Both the position numbers and the translations under genes were made by a program. From Cordylochernes scorpioides (lineage: Eukaryota > Arthropoda > Arachnida > Pseudoscorpiones > Chernetidae), in contig CP092877.1 of NCBI GenBank assembly GCA_030710605.1, positions 38,654,970 through 38,718,969 on the forward strand: 64,000 nucleotides of DNA. Reading direction: 5' to 3'. Under the pieces are notes generated by a model that saw nothing but the letters and a program-made list of their open reading frames with translations, searched no databases and was not told the origin of the DNA. This document shows positions 11,247 through 21,892 of the stretch, in pieces; position 1 is the stretch's first letter; every line of letters begins with the position of its first letter.

Positions 11247-11315
11247 ATATGGTATATATAAAAAATAAAGAAGGCATTTCCTGACCACGAGCACATGTGC
11301 TTTTTAGATGGCAGA

Positions 11316-11329
11316 GCGCCATCTAGTGG
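11316..11329 (-). promoter_or_regulatory. CTCF-core-like site in family B
   Basis: The minus strand reads CCACTAGATGGCGC, matching CCASYAGRKGGCRS at every position. Binding is inferred from sequence alone. Confidence 0.4.
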
Positions 11330-11633
11330 AACAAAAATGAACTAAAGTTTATTTAACTTGCTCACTGATATTTGGCCAACCCAATTTCTTGATAAATCAA
11401 GTAAAGCCATCCACGAACGCGTTTCGCGCTGTTGACGCTCGTCAGCGTGTAGTAGGCTGTAGTGGTCAGGATATGCCTTATTTATTTTTAATATCAACAC
11501 CTGACCTTTTATATTGTTTATTATTTTCACATATATATGAAAAACAATAGAAAAATAAAAAGATCAGGTGTTGATATTAAAAACAAAGAAGGCATATCCT
11601 GACCAGGGGCACATGTGCTTTTCAGAAGACAGA

Positions 11634-11647
11634 GCGCCATCTGGTGG
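11634..11647 (-). promoter_or_regulatory. CTCF-core-like site in family B
   Basis: The minus strand reads CCACCAGATGGCGC, matching CCASYAGRKGGCRS at every position. It lies in the second family B unit. Confidence 0.4.
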
Positions 11648-11750
11648 AACAGAAATCAACCAAACATTGATTTAGGTTGTTCCCTGAAATTTGGCTACCC
11701 AATATCTTGATAAATCAAGAAAAGTCATCCACCAACGCGTTATGTTAACA

Positions 11751-12701
11751 TCATATATGTTATGATAATTTTTTTACTATAGAATTTTATTAGGTTGTTT
11801 GAGGATATTATTGTTATGTTGAATTTGAGATTAAGAGCATGGAATTATTTTCTTGTTTTGAAGATATTATTGAGAGATAGAATTATAATTTGCTGCGAAT
11901 TGATATAGAGAATTGAGTATTAGCTTGAAATTGTTATACATGAGTATTTAAATTACAGCCGTGGTAAAATAATAAAACATATTATAATCACAATTTGCTT
12001 TGAATGTGCTTAATAAATATAAAATACATAATTGAGAAAGTGTACCTTACTTATGGAGTGAAGAATAAGAAAACAAAAGACTAATTTACATATCTACAAA
12101 ATATTTGAGCCGGCCAATGGAAAACAACAACAACCTCCGCCCCAAAATGTGTACGGGTTACACTTACATCGCCCGCTCTAGTCCATCTGGGGACTTTTCC
12201 GGGCTCAATGGAAAACAACAACAATAGGTTTATAATTGGAAAGCCGCGACATCTGGCGGTCGATTTAAACAGAGAAATTTGTTCTAGAAATTATAATTTT
12301 AAAATAAAATAATCTTTATATAACATATATATGTATATAAAGAAATAAAACTACTCCATAATCCTATAAAAGGTAATATTTATTACATTTCCTTTGTGAA
12401 GCTCATGAGATCACAACAAAGTAACCAATTAGAACCTGTGTGTGGAATTAGATTTTTATTTTAGAATTTGTCATATTTCCTTTCTATTTATATCAGGTTT
12501 CTTTATTGAATTTTTCATTACTGGTTATATCATATTCCCATTAATTACAAATATATCTTAGAATAGTTGGGTATTTATCTTACCTATTACATCCCTTCAA
12601 CATTATAACTTATCTTTATATATATACTTTTTCCGTGTAATACATATATATTTTTTTTTCGTGTGCTACATATATATAGGTTTAGTTTATTTATTATTAA
12701 A
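11751..12701. other. AT-rich sequence without a recognised gene
   Basis: It is mostly A/T. A short GC-richer patch at 12110-12250 has two copies of CAATGGAAAACAACAACAA separated by CGCCCGCTCTAGTCC. This may be the tail of an unidentified retroelement, but it could not be classified. Confidence 0.4.
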
Positions 12702-13367
12702 TCTATATTAATAAAATGGAAATTTCATAAGTGGACATCACTAAAAACTTTCGTTACAATGCATCAATTTCAACCAAATTTTCAACATTTATGTAAAACG
12801 AGATGGAGCAGGTTTTGCTTAGCATCAAAATATATTTCCTAACATTAACATGCGTAACTTCGCTGTTATCGATTAAATACAAAAAAATCAACAGAGTTAA
12901 TTTTTTTACATACTAGCTAATAATCTCAATCTAAAAAATATTCAAAACAAGCAATTTTAAGATAACACCATATGTAAAACAGTCGGCCAAGAAAACAACA
13001 ACGATATTACATCTTTCTCACATATTCACACACAATCTTGATTAATAATTGAAACTAATCTTTAACATTGTTTATTATACTTCAACTTTTATTTCTACAT
13101 TTGTTTTTAAATACCCAATTGTTTTATCATGTTTCTAATTTCGCCTAACAAATATACAAATTTATAGTGACCAACATATGCAAATTTTATCTTTGTTTTT
13201 ATTTAACTTGATATCGTAAACATAACATCCATTGTAAGCATTTTTCTGTTCACCTTCCGTGGTTTCTCTTTTCTCTGATAGTTTTTAGGTGTAGTATATT
13301 TTCTTATTACTAGACTACAAACATTCCCTCGAGAAAAACCTGGGCGAAGCCGGGTACATCCGCTAGT
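12702..13367 (+). mobile_element. Complete non-autonomous Helentron-like element
   Basis: It starts TCTATATTAATAAAATGG and ends with a short hairpin (CCTGGGCGAAGCCGGG) followed by ACATCCGCTAGT. This end structure is typical of Helitron/Helentron derivatives. The reverse-complement copy at 56274-61645 is nearly identical apart from a LINE insertion, which defines both ends independently. It has no coding capacity. Confidence 0.7.
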
Positions 13368-13599
13368 ATTAAATAAAATCACGTAGTATTAATTAAGACT
13401 TGATTTAAATCAGATGGAAAGCGCTTTATTAATATATAGCGAACTCTTATATCTCAGTTTAATTAAAATAATTAATTCTAGAGATAGAATAGCATTGATA
13501 TTTTATATAGTCGTTTGTATACACTTTCTCTTAGAGAGCATATCTTTAGCTATGTCCCTATTCCATATATGTTGCCACAATACTTGCACAATTCGGATG

Positions 13600-13750
13600 C
13601 AAATTTACCGAGATTACAGTATTTGGTCGAAACAAAAGAATCGCTTTCATAGTTTGAACAACAGAATAAACAAATTTGAAGGTTACCAAGCTCTGTGTGT
13701 TTATTCACATATTTTCCACAATACTTGCCCAATTAGGATCAAAATTTGAC
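13600..13750 (+). repeat. Family E unit
   Basis: It contains TCGAAACAAAAGAATCGC, ATTTGAAGGTTACCAAGCTC and CAATTAGGATCAAAATTTGAC, all shared with the tandem copies at 14725-15005. Function is unknown and it has no coding potential. Confidence 0.6.
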
Positions 13751-14123
13751 AGGATATAAATATATGTCATGATCGAATGGAATGATGCAACCGTTATACT
13801 TACAATCCCCAAAAATTAGTTCCAGCCAAGTGAGCAGCGCACCCCCGACGTGCCGTAGCATTCGTCCGCGATGTCTGCCACGTTTATTTTTGTGCAGTTT
13901 TTATAGATGTATGAATTTGCATATTTACATTTTAACACAAGTTTAACATATTTACATACTTATTTTGGCGGAAATAAATTATACATCTTGGATATTATGC
14001 ATATTATGACATAAATATATGATATTTATGAATAAATGATATTTTGATCCAATGTATACCTTTTTATTTATGGATTGCGCTATTTAAAAAAAAATATATA
14101 TATATATTTTTATATTATTCGTG

Positions 14124-14280
14124 GATGGCTTTTCTTGATTTATCAAGAAATTGGGTTGGCCAAATATCACGGAGCAAGCTAAATAAACGTTTAGTTTATT
14201 TTTGCTCCACTAGATGGCGCTCTGCCATCTAAAAAGCACACGTGCTCGTGGTCAGGAGATGCCTTCTTTATTTTTAATAT
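14124..14280 (-). mobile_element. Family B element, inverted copy
   Basis: In reverse orientation it shows GGCATCTCCTGACCACGAG, the GCGCCATCTAGTGG motif, GGCCAACCCAATTTC and the TTGATAAATCAAG hairpin in the same order as the units at 11262-11750. Confidence 0.7.
14207..14220 (+). promoter_or_regulatory. CTCF-core-like site in family B
   Basis: CCACTAGATGGCGC followed by T matches CCASYAGRKGGCRSY at all positions. Confidence 0.4.
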
Positions 14281-14344
14281 ATATATATATATCAAAAATG
14301 GCATATCCTGATCTTTTATCTTTTATTTTTTTATTTCGATTTTT

Positions 14345-14660
14345 AATATATATATATGTTATAGATTAGATTTTTTTTTGTGTTTTTGATTGTTGAAAAG
14401 AGGTGCAGTCGTGGAAAAGTGAAGATAATTATTTACCTTTCAAGCAGATTTTTATTTTGAATCTCTTGAAGTAAAAATATACATATAAAATTATTTATAT
14501 CACAGTAATATAAAATTTAGAAAATTGATTCTATATTCGTGATTTTCATTAGAAAAGGTAGGGTTCACTTTACATATTTACAACAACAATAATTAAAAGT
14601 GATATTTTTTGAATATATGGTCAAAAATGTATAACAGTCAATGAATGAAAAATAAAATAT
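14345..14660 (+). repeat. Family L repeat
   Basis: It shares GGTGCAGTCGTG, GATAATTATTTACC and a conserved order of AT-rich blocks with 15665-15990, and in inverse orientation with 34265-34570. Each copy is about 310-325 bp and begins near ATATATGTTATG. Class unknown; a MITE or SINE-like unit is possible. Confidence 0.55.
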
Positions 14661-14724
14661 ATGTTTTTAAAATAAAATAAAATATTTGCATTTTTAGATT
14701 ATATAATATATATATATACATAGT

Positions 14725-15005
14725 GTTTGGTCTTAACAAAAGAATCGCTTCCATATTTTGAACCAAAGAATATGAAAATTTGAAGGTATTCATTTCTGCT
14801 TATGTGTGCTTATTTCGCATATATTACCACAATACCTACCTAATTAGGATCAGATTTTGACGGCATAATAGAGTTTTGTCAAAACAAAAGAATCACTTCC
14901 ATAGTTTAAACCACGTTATATGTAAATTTGAAGGTTACCAAGCTCTGTGTGTTTATTTCACACATGTTACCACAATACTTACCTAATTAGGATCAAATTT
15001 TGACG
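14725..15005 (+). repeat. Tandem pair of family E units, period ~148 bp
   Basis: AGAATCRCTTCC recurs at 14741 and 14889, with GAAGGT and CCTAATTAGGATCA blocks in phase. A more degenerate partial unit follows at about 15165-15260, after an (AG)n run. Confidence 0.65.
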
Positions 15006-15019
15006 GAAAAATATATAAT

Positions 15020-15165
15020 AGTTGTTGTTGTTGTGTGTAAAATGGAGCCTCAGATGTCTCCATACATCTCTATCACAGCAGTTGAAATGTCCTCTTCTTG
15101 GGTGTTTAAAGCTGTTGCTCTGGGTCATGTCAATTTTCTGCAAGGCTGCGGTCAACGGAATAATA
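15020..15165 (-). pseudogene. LINE ORF2 C-terminus and 3' tail fragment
   Basis: The minus strand has GCAGAAAATTGACATG and a segment ending in ACTGCTGTGATAGAGATGTA, followed by a CAACAACAAC tail. It matches the end of the LINE at 50640-51065, where the same segment encodes ATAVIEMHGDI. It is a 5'-truncated insertion ending in the same CAA-type microsatellite. Confidence 0.6.
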
Positions 15166-15260
15166 GTGTTTGGTCAGAGAGAGAGAGAGAGAATAAAATA
15201 ATCGTTTCTATAGTTTCAACCTCGGAGTATGCAAATTTGAAGCTCACCGAGCTCTTTGCA

Positions 15261-15664
15261 TATAGTGTTTGTCCCGCATACGTTTTAACAAAACTTGTCA
15301 AAGATGGCAATGAGTTGACACGGGGAGAAGTTGCTGTCATATTTTCAAACCGGGAATAAACCCATTAGTGCGATTATAAAGGGAAACTTTGCCTTTTCAG
15401 GAGTAGTAATAATAAGCAAAAACGCTTCGGAGGATTAGTTTCTTTCTTTATTATATATAGCTTTTAGATATTACAAACCCTTTTAAAGTATCACATACTC
15501 CTGTAGAAGGGTTTTTGTTACCGAAAGCTTGATATGATGACACAATAACCCAAGAAACACCCTCTCTCCAAGCTTTAATCTCTTTAATAAAGTGAAATTC
15601 ATCGCCTTTAGCTTTTCTCTTTTTAGCAATAGTAGAATTAGATAAAATGTAAATCCTATATATA
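15261..15664. other. No gene; scattered repeat pieces
   Basis: It contains CTCCTGTAGAAGGG with CCGAAAGCTTGA (15500-15530), a pair of blocks also present at 61908-61945. This points to a dispersed repeat of unknown class. No coding signature is seen. Confidence 0.4.
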
Positions 15665-15990
15665 TATATATATGTTATGATTAATTTGTTTGTTGTTAGA
15701 TAAAGGATTGATAAGACAAAGCATCGATAAGATAAAGGGTTTAAGGTGCAGTCGTGATAAAAAAAAAGATAATTATTTACCATCAAGTAGCTTTTATTTT
15801 CAATTACTTGAGGAAAATATAACACATTAGTTATTTTCACAATATATAGAATTTATAAAGTTACTCCTATATTAGTGATTCAAAAAGATATTTCAACTAC
15901 GCATATTTACAACAAAACTGAAAGTTATTCTAAAAACGATGATAACAAAAGTATAATTATCAATGAATAAAAATAAGATATATATTTTTT
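15665..15990 (+). repeat. Family L repeat, second copy
   Basis: It carries GTTAGATAAAGGATTGATAAG, GGTGCAGTCGTG and GATAATTATTTACC as in the inverse copy 34265-34570, to which it is closer than to 14345-14660. Confidence 0.55.
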
Positions 15991-16200
15991 AAAATATAGA
16001 AATATATTTTTTCATTTAGTTGTACATAGAGTTTGAATTTCGTTAAAAGGAAAATTCAACCGGATAAATATTAAATCAAGTATATATATATATATCGGGT
16101 AAAGCTGGGTTATTTATGTTAAGTAAGGAATGAAGACAATTGTGTTGATTATAAATGTATTTTTGTATGGGTGAGTCAAGGTATATCTGGTTGTTTATAT

Positions 16201-16390
16201 TGTAGCAAAGTTTTTATTATTTTATTAACATAGTATCATTTTTATGTTCATATTTTTCTACTCTATACTACTACCCTGTTCTGCTACTCCCTCATTGCTT
16301 ATCTTTTATTTATCATTCATAGTTTGTTCTTGCCTTAAATAAATTTCTGCGTGATCTCGAAATTTGTCTTTCCTCATTTTCCACGTGGGA
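16201..16390 (+). mobile_element. Family H LTR-like unit (solo), flanked by ATAT
   Basis: 190 bp, beginning TGTAGCAAAG and ending CCACGTGGGA, with CCTTAAATAAA (a possible poly(A) signal) 60-70 bp from the end. ATAT lies immediately on both sides (16197-16200 and 16391-16394). Four other copies in the window share ends, size and ATAT flanks. It resembles a short solo LTR. Confidence 0.6.
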
Positions 16391-16734
16391 ATATTGTAGA
16401 AAAACTTAAATGTAGTCTCTATGTAATTAGGACTTGATAATAACACAACAGAAATTACCATGAGAGTTCACTCTAAACTTGAAATCCATTGGTCTCTTAT
16501 GGAGGTGAATTTTCATAAATCGTGGTTGCTCATCAGATAGACTGCTCATTTGAGGTTTTCTCTTACAGCAGAGTCTCGATTTAACGCAAATAACATTTCC
16601 AGACATTTATTTCTTTTATACACATTTCTCTGTTCTCGTTTTTTCTCTCTCTCTTTCTCCATGTTAATATCATATGACTATTCTCTTTAAGGCCTAAAAT
16701 TATTGTTAATATATATGTATATACAAATATAAAG

Positions 16735-16802
16735 GTATACATGTATGATTGCGCAAGTGTCCCTAGAGGGACTTAGCTTTTTAAATTGAAATAAATAAAT
16801 AA
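16735..16802 (+). repeat. LINE 3' tail with GTCCCTAGAGGGAC hairpin
   Basis: GCGCAAGTGTCCCTAGAGGGAC is followed by TTAGCTTTTTAAATTG and AAATAAATAAATAAG. The same arrangement is found in inverse orientation at 31660-31715, so this is the severely 5'-truncated 3' end of a LINE family ending in an AAAT microsatellite. Confidence 0.6.
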
Positions 16803-17815
16803 GCATGCATTTCTCTATCGTAAATTCTATTGTGCCTATAAATACGGTATTTTCAACATTAAATAGTGAAAGGATTCTATCCTCAAGTTTAAAAAAATAT
16901 TGATGAAAAATAGAACAAATCTTCACTTCTACAAAGTTACGATATTTTGAAGATAAACATTTTCGACCTTACAAGACACACATACGCTAAATTTTATACT
17001 TTAAAAATGAGATATTTTCATCTTAAACTGAATTGGTGTCTTAAATTTGATACATCTTATTGTTGTTTAGTTCTTCTATATATAAAATATTTGTATTTGA
17101 GACTCGAAGAAAGAAAATCTCGTTCTTATATGCGATTTTTTATTAAATTCGGCAGGTCTTAAATCGAGATTCAACTATAAAACTCTTTATGTTTAAACCC
17201 TTTTTATTAGTAATATAATATTGTCACTGAATAATTATTTCGAATACTCTGTTTTCAGTTTATCATAATAAATATTTCTATAGTCATTGCCGCTTAACAT
17301 GCTTGTAGATTATCACTTGTAAAATTAATTTAACACTTTTAGTTTGAATTCTATAGATTTAATTAATAAATTATTTTTTAATTAAGCTTCTGGAATACTT
17401 GTCATAACTACCGAGACAATATTAATATAGATAAAAGTAAAAGAAGCTTTATCTAAAATGAATATTCTAAATATAATATTTAAATGAGGTATATTTTTGG
17501 TGGTATTTAGTTTTCCCGCCAATTTTGTAAGGAGGCAGACGATTCCAAGTTTTGGCAGCAGAAGACTGCCAGCTGGCTCCAATATCGGCTGGTTCCTTCG
17601 ATCAACAGGAAATGAGAAACAATAGCGTGAAGATCCATCTTGGGTGGAATTGATGCTTATTCCCCATTGTTATCAACACTAACAATCTATCGGATGGGAA
17701 GAAGCTCACTTTTTACTGGTTCTCTCTTTGTGTTGAGATCAAGTAGCTGGAAATAATAGCTTTATGTCTTCCTCACAACTAATTAGTTGAGAAAAATTGT
17801 GGACGTTATACTTAA
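16803..17815. other. AT-rich sequence without a recognised gene
   Basis: There are several long A/T runs and no domain-bearing frame. A short GC-richer patch at 17540-17620 could not be assigned. Confidence 0.4.
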
Positions 17816-18097
17816 GTTTGTAGAACGACATTTGAAAATATCCCGTATGCGTTTCTTTTGAACGAAAAATTGAAATTTATTTTAAGGAGAAATAACGATT
17901 ATTTCTAAACCTAAGGATGAAGTATGAACGGATGAATTTTGAAGAGTAATGATGAACGGAAAAATAAAAGTGTCCAGGGATGGGAAAACTTTCATACCTC
18001 ATCCCTAAGGTTAAAAATAATCGTTATTTCTCCTCTAAAATAAATTCGTTCAAAAGAAACACATCCGGGATATTTTTAAATGTTCTACAATCATAGG
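17816..18097 (+). mobile_element. Foldback MITE with ~130-bp arms
   Basis: GTAGAACGACATTTGAAAATATCCC near 17820 is mirrored by GGGATATTTTTAAATGTTCTAC near 18070, and AAATAACGATTATTT by AAATAATCGTTATTT. The spacer contains ACGGAAAAATAAAAGTGTCC, which also occurs in the palindrome at 54297-54758 and beside the tRNA-like unit at 63511-63582. Confidence 0.6.
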
Positions 18098-18103
18098 CTA
18101 CAT

Positions 18104-18600
18104 TATCTATATATATAAAATGGATGTTTGTTGGTCCGTTGGTCCGTCCGTCCGTCCGTTGGTCCGTCCGTCCGTCCGTTCGTCAGTGATAATCTTCTAC
18201 ATCGCTCAACCAATCGTGATGAAACTTTGGGAAGATGTTTAGTATACTACCGGGATGGTTTCTGGCTAATTACTCTTTAGAAATAACCTTTCGTTGCATT
18301 TTTGTTTACAATAAAACGTAAATTCACTCGCAATCAGCGCCCCCTCGCGGCAGACGTATGGCCTGAAATAGCCTCGCATGAGCTTATATGTAACGTCAAG
18401 CTTAGCCTATAGGTTAGGTACACAGCTTCGTACCCCCGAAACCTAGGTTCGAGGCTCAGCGTGGGTGTTTTTTTTTTATTTCTTTTATATTATTGTAGCA
18501 AATTAGTAAAAATATTATTTTATTTAAAATGTAGGCTTTTAAAAATAAAAATTAACATAAACAATTTTTTAATAATATTTGTAACAAACCTAGGTTCGAG
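18104..18600 (+). mobile_element. Helentron-like element with (CCGT)n and tRNA-like module
   Basis: It begins TATCTATATATATAAAATGG, the shared start of this group, then a CCGT-rich microsatellite (18140-18180). Near 18395-18465 is a tRNA-like module with GGTTCGAGGCTC. The segment ACCTAGGTTCGAGGCTCAGC is repeated at 18590, where the ORF1 retrocopy has inserted. The 3' end is probably beyond 20364. CCGCGAGGGGGCGC on the minus strand (18337-18350) is another CTCF-core-like match. Confidence 0.5.
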
Positions 18601-18614
18601 GCTCAGCGTGGGTG

Positions 18615-20350
18615 ACAATTTTGTGTGACAATTGAAAAATAGTTTATTGTCTTCTAGACAATGTTACATCTCAAAGAGAAAGAGAGAAGAGAGGGGTATA
18701 TACATTAGGTTAGCGCTTGCCGCGGTGACGTCTAGTCTTGGGAGCCAAGGCCCTCCTAAGCTCGGACAACCCGCTGAGGATCCTGGGATGGGAATCCCGA
18801 GCGCGCTCGATGGCCGCCTCGAAAAAGACAGCGTAGTTTTTCTTCAAAATAGGCGAGAGTCTCGCAAGGAAAGGCGCCCTAGAATGGGAATGTAGGATGG
18901 CATCAATGGCGTCGGTCCAGGAGATTTCATCATCGACCAAGGGTCCAACGTCGATTTTGGAACTGATGATCTCTGTTAAAATTCTATCGATGCAATCACC
19001 CGAGTTCGGCGGCAGGTCTTCCTCCATCGGGGTAGGTGGTGGGGACGGAGGTGTCATAGCCGGTGTCGGATCCTCTTTGTGGGGAGCAGATGGTGTCGGC
19101 CCAGCAGGCTGAGGCGCAGGCAGTGGGGGTGTTGAAACTGCGGCTGGTGAGGGAGCAGAGGGCTCCTCAGTGGTGGTCATGTCGACATCCGGTGTGTGGG
19201 TCGCAGGTCCGAGGGTCCCCTGTGCAGGCAGAGGGCCACACGGGGCAATGAAGTCCGGCCGGGCGGGAGGCGTCGGCTCAGTTGCTGCCGAGCGAGGGCC
19301 CGCGGGATCTACAGGTGCAGGGGCCACTGATGGAGGAACAGGGGCCGCCACCGGTACAGATGAGGCCGGAGGCGCTGGTGTAGACGGCCGGGGCGCCGTA
19401 GCTGGTGGGGACGCAACTCGGGCATCTGGTTGAGCGCCGGAAAGCCTAACAGCTGGGCTGGTAGGCGCCGGCGGGGGTTGGCGCGGCCGGAGACGGTCCA
19501 GGCAGCCCAGGTGCGGTCGATGGTGGAAGGCCGGTGGAAGGGGGCGGTGAGCCCCGTCTGGCGGTATTAGGACGCCCATGGAGTTGGGGCAGTTTGCTCT
19601 TCGGTGACCTTGACCACGGCATTTCGAGCATTTGACTCCGTGGGTCAGGAAAGCTGGCCATGGCTCGCCCTTGATCCTCAGTTCGAATCGAGAGGGGAGC
19701 ATTTCGACGGTTATGCCGTCATGGAGGAGTATAAAGGCCTCCCGGCGGCCGTCGGTGAAATTAAACTCTCCAACCCTAAGCTGTTTGGGGGCGATGGAGG
19801 TTATTCGGCCGTATCTGGAGAGAGCATCCATGACGGCGGCGTCTCCCACAAAGAAGGGGAGGTTCCCAATCGTAACTCTGATTGAAGTTCTCCTGAAGGG
19901 GAAGGTCTTGAGAAGGGTTCCCTCGATCTCGAGGCCCTCTCGAACTAGGCGCTCCGCCAGGGATCTGTTGGCGAGTCCGACCAAGTATTGCCCGTTCACC
20001 TTAGTGAACTGGACAATGTTTCCTGTGCTTCCGACCACCTTTTCCAAAGCCTTCATGTACTGGTAGGTCTGGTATTCCGGACAGAACTCGAGGAAACAGC
20101 ACTGCTCCTCGGTGCAGGACGCCTGGCGAGCCCTGGCCTCCATGACGTGTGCCCTCGTGGTCCTGATTTCCTGGACCTGGGGCATCAGTCCCGTCGACGG
20201 TCGCTGTCGGCGAGAAGGGCCAGCGCTGTTAGACTGCGCGGCCATGGCAGGCAGATCCGGCGAGTCGCGGCGCCTCTTCCTGCCTTTTACGACTGTGAAG
20301 CTGTCATCCACCTCAGAATTTACATTCTCGGCATAGTCTGCCCAGCTTCT
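18615..20350 (-). mobile_element. ORF1-only LINE retrocopy with 14-bp target duplication
   Basis: GCTCAGCGTGGGTG lies at 18601-18614 and again at 20351-20364, bounding an insert of 1736 bp. In minus orientation the insert starts inside the LINE ORF1 (at the RSWADY codons), carries the rest of ORF1, a short 3' UTR with AATAAA near 18640, and ends ACAAAATTGT. No ORF2 is present. The insert is conspicuously GC-rich against an AT-rich background. It looks like a half-LINE mobilised in trans, or a LINE with its second ORF deleted. Confidence 0.75.
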
Positions 20351-20380
20351 GCTCAGCGTGGGTGTCTTTTTTATTTTCAT
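18710..20380 (-). CDS. Tx1-like LINE ORF1 (gag-like nucleic-acid-binding protein)
   Basis: An intact 556-codon frame. Residues 1-10 come from flanking DNA; element sequence begins at residue 11, so the native start is lost and the first internal Met is residue 46. Residues ~90-250 look like the RRM-like region of Tx1/L1-type ORF1 proteins (NGQYLVGLANRSLAERLV, then IRVTIGNLPFFVGD). A CCHC zinc knuckle, CSKCRGQGHRRANC, lies at 251-264. Residues 270-440 are Pro/Ala-rich and probably disordered. A basic C-terminal domain (440-556) ends KTRRHRGKR. Such proteins coat LINE RNA. There are no stops despite the truncation, which suggests a recent insertion. Whether it is expressed is unknown. Confidence 0.75.
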   Translation of the reverse strand: MKIKKTPTLSRSWADYAENVNSEVDDSFTVVKGRKRRRDSPDLPAMAAQSNSAGPSRRQRPSTGLMPQVQEIRTTRAHVMEARARQASCTEEQCCFLEFCPEYQTYQYMKALEKVVGSTGNIVQFTKVNGQYLVGLANRSLAERLVREGLEIEGTLLKTFPFRRTSIRVTIGNLPFFVGDAAVMDALSRYGRITSIAPKQLRVGEFNFTDGRREAFILLHDGITVEMLPSRFELRIKGEPWPAFLTHGVKCSKCRGQGHRRANCPNSMGVLIPPDGAHRPLPPAFHHRPHLGCLDRLRPRQPPPAPTSPAVRLSGAQPDARVASPPATAPRPSTPAPPASSVPVAAPVPPSVAPAPVDPAGPRSAATEPTPPARPDFIAPCGPLPAQGTLGPATHTPDVDMTTTEEPSAPSPAAVSTPPLPAPQPAGPTPSAPHKEDPTPAMTPPSPPPTPMEEDLPPNSGDCIDRILTEIISSKIDVGPLVDDEISWTDAIDAILHSHSRAPFLARLSPILKKNYAVFFEAAIERARDSHPRILSGLSELRRALAPKTRRHRGKR

Positions 20381-20384
20381 TTCT

Positions 20385-20654
20385 TTTATATTATTGTAGA
20401 AAGGTCTGTTTTTACAGCATTATTATATTTTGATTGGTTAATTTTAAATATGTTTGTTATGATAATATTTATAACAATTATTATAGCGAAATTAAGACAG
20501 TGATTATATTCTGTGTTTGTGCATATATAAATATTTTACAGAAAATGTGAGAACGTTCTATTAGAATATCTCGAAAACAAAAAACAATACATATAAACGA
20601 GTTCACTGACATTTATTAATGCAGTGATTATAATCAATGCTTACAATGAAGGGC
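20385..20654. other. AT-rich continuation of the Helentron-like host
   Basis: After the target duplication the sequence resumes with TTTCTTTTATATTATTGTAG, which also follows the duplicated module at 18470-18500. This confirms that the retrocopy split a pre-existing repeat. Confidence 0.5.
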
Positions 20655-20858
20655 TATATTATCTATATATATATATAAATCACTTTCAAATTTTAACGTA
20701 ACGTTCCATTCTCAATCCCGTAGGGCTTTAGATCGGCTAAAACATTTTTATCTTCATAAGTGAATATTAACTTTACTGTACTGAATAGTTTAGTATAATG
20801 TTAATTTAATATATTACAATTTAGCCACAGCAACGCGTGGCCGGGTTCGCTAGTATTT
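20655..20858 (+). mobile_element. Short Helentron-like element
   Basis: It starts ATCTATATATATATATAAATC and ends GCGTGGCCGGGTTCGCTAGT, with a small hairpin before the CTAGT end as in the other copies. The length is about 205 bp with no coding capacity. The bases before its start (GGCTATATT) resemble those before 18104. Confidence 0.5.
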
Positions 20859-20898
20859 TATAAAAATACTTAAGTTTTCTTTTTTAATAGTTTAGAAT

Positions 20899-21462
20899 TA
20901 ACACAAAGCAATAACGCGAAATCTATATATAAAAATGGAAGGATTTAAGCACCAATGTTTCTTTTATGAACAATAAAAACTTCTGGTTAGGATGTAGGCA
21001 TCAATTTTCAATTACCATAACTACGAGTATATTGTAATGAAGTATTTATTATTTTACACTAGTATTAACAGAGTATCATTTTTTATGTTTATATTTTAAC
21101 ACTCTGTAAACTTCCCTCATTCCTTATAGTTTGTTTATCCTTCATAGTTTGTTCTTACCTTAAATAAATCGCTGTGTTATCCCGAAGTTTGTCTTTCCTA
21201 ATTTTCCATGTTGTAATATTATAGGAATATAAATTCAAAAGGTCTTTACGCTCGTTGAAGAACGAATTTATTGAAAGCTAGCGAAATAAACATGTTAGAA
21301 GAAGCTCCTTTTGAGTTTATAATCTTATAAAATACAAACCTCTACTGTCCTTACTGAGAGCCAAGCCTTCACAATATATTTCTTCATCGCAGTAAGGACA
21401 GTAGAAGTTTGTATTGTATATAAAAGAAACATTCGTGCTTAAATTCTTTCATTTTATATATA
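20899..21462 (+). mobile_element. Degenerate family A1 element split by a family H unit
   Basis: The left outer arm (ACACAAAGCAATAACGCG, GGATTTAAGC) is separated by the 21033-21215 insertion from the core (ACTGTCCTTACTG at ~21343). The right arm is intact (AAAGAAACATTCGTGC). The central part is reduced to ~40 bp. Confidence 0.6.
21033..21215 (+). mobile_element. Family H LTR-like unit, flanked by ATAT
   Basis: 183 bp from TGTAATGAAG to CCATGTTGTA, with ATAT at 21029-21032 and 21216-21219. The internal CTTACCTTAAATAAATCGCTG block is shared with the other copies. Confidence 0.6.
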
Positions 21463-21752
21463 GTAAGGAATATAGTTTCTTTGGGGCGTCAATTTGATGA
21501 TGTCTTCTTTGTAGGAGACGTAGAGATATAACTGAAAAGTGTATTCCTATTTATTAAATATAATTAGTAGAATTTTTTTAATTCAGTGTTCATTCATAAC
21601 AAAACATAATATATTATTTGGCTTAATGTTTAATATAAATAAAGCTTTGATATATAAGGTTGTCCCAAAATATCTTGTTTTTCTTAACGTTGTTTTCTTA
21701 TTACTAGGCGAATAATATTATTACGACGAATACATAATAATACATAATGCAA

Positions 21753-21892
21753 TCATTTCTTGAAAATAAAGATATTTGGGCCAGTAAATCTTTTTATTAC
21801 CTCGACGTTTCGACAAAAAAACTTTGTCCTCGTCAGGAGCAAACAAAAATTAAAAGATTTACTGGCCGAAGTATCTTTATTTTCAAGAAATA
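21753..21892 (+). mobile_element. Small foldback MITE (family K)
   Basis: TTTCTTGAAAATAAAGATA with TTTACTGGCC forms inverted arms of about 40 bp around a spacer with TCGACGTTTCGAC and CGTCAGGAGC. Only one copy is seen in this window. Confidence 0.55.

Larger units (their letters stand above)
11262..11750 (+). mobile_element. Two family B elements in close succession
   Basis: A first unit runs from GGCATTTCCTGACC (11273) to an inverted GGTCAGGATATGCC (about 11483). A second begins GGCATATCCTGACC near 11591 and runs to about 11748. Both contain GAGCACATGTGC or a variant, GCGCCATCT, and a TTGATAAATCAAG hairpin. Sequence between them (ATCAACACCTGACCTTTT and its inverse) is also mirrored, so they form a larger foldback. 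No coding capacity is seen. Confidence 0.7.

Noticed and set aside
18632..20503. Plus-strand frames of 60-170 codons in the GC-rich block
   Set aside because: They are antisense shadows of the intact ORF1. High GC lowers stop frequency in all frames.
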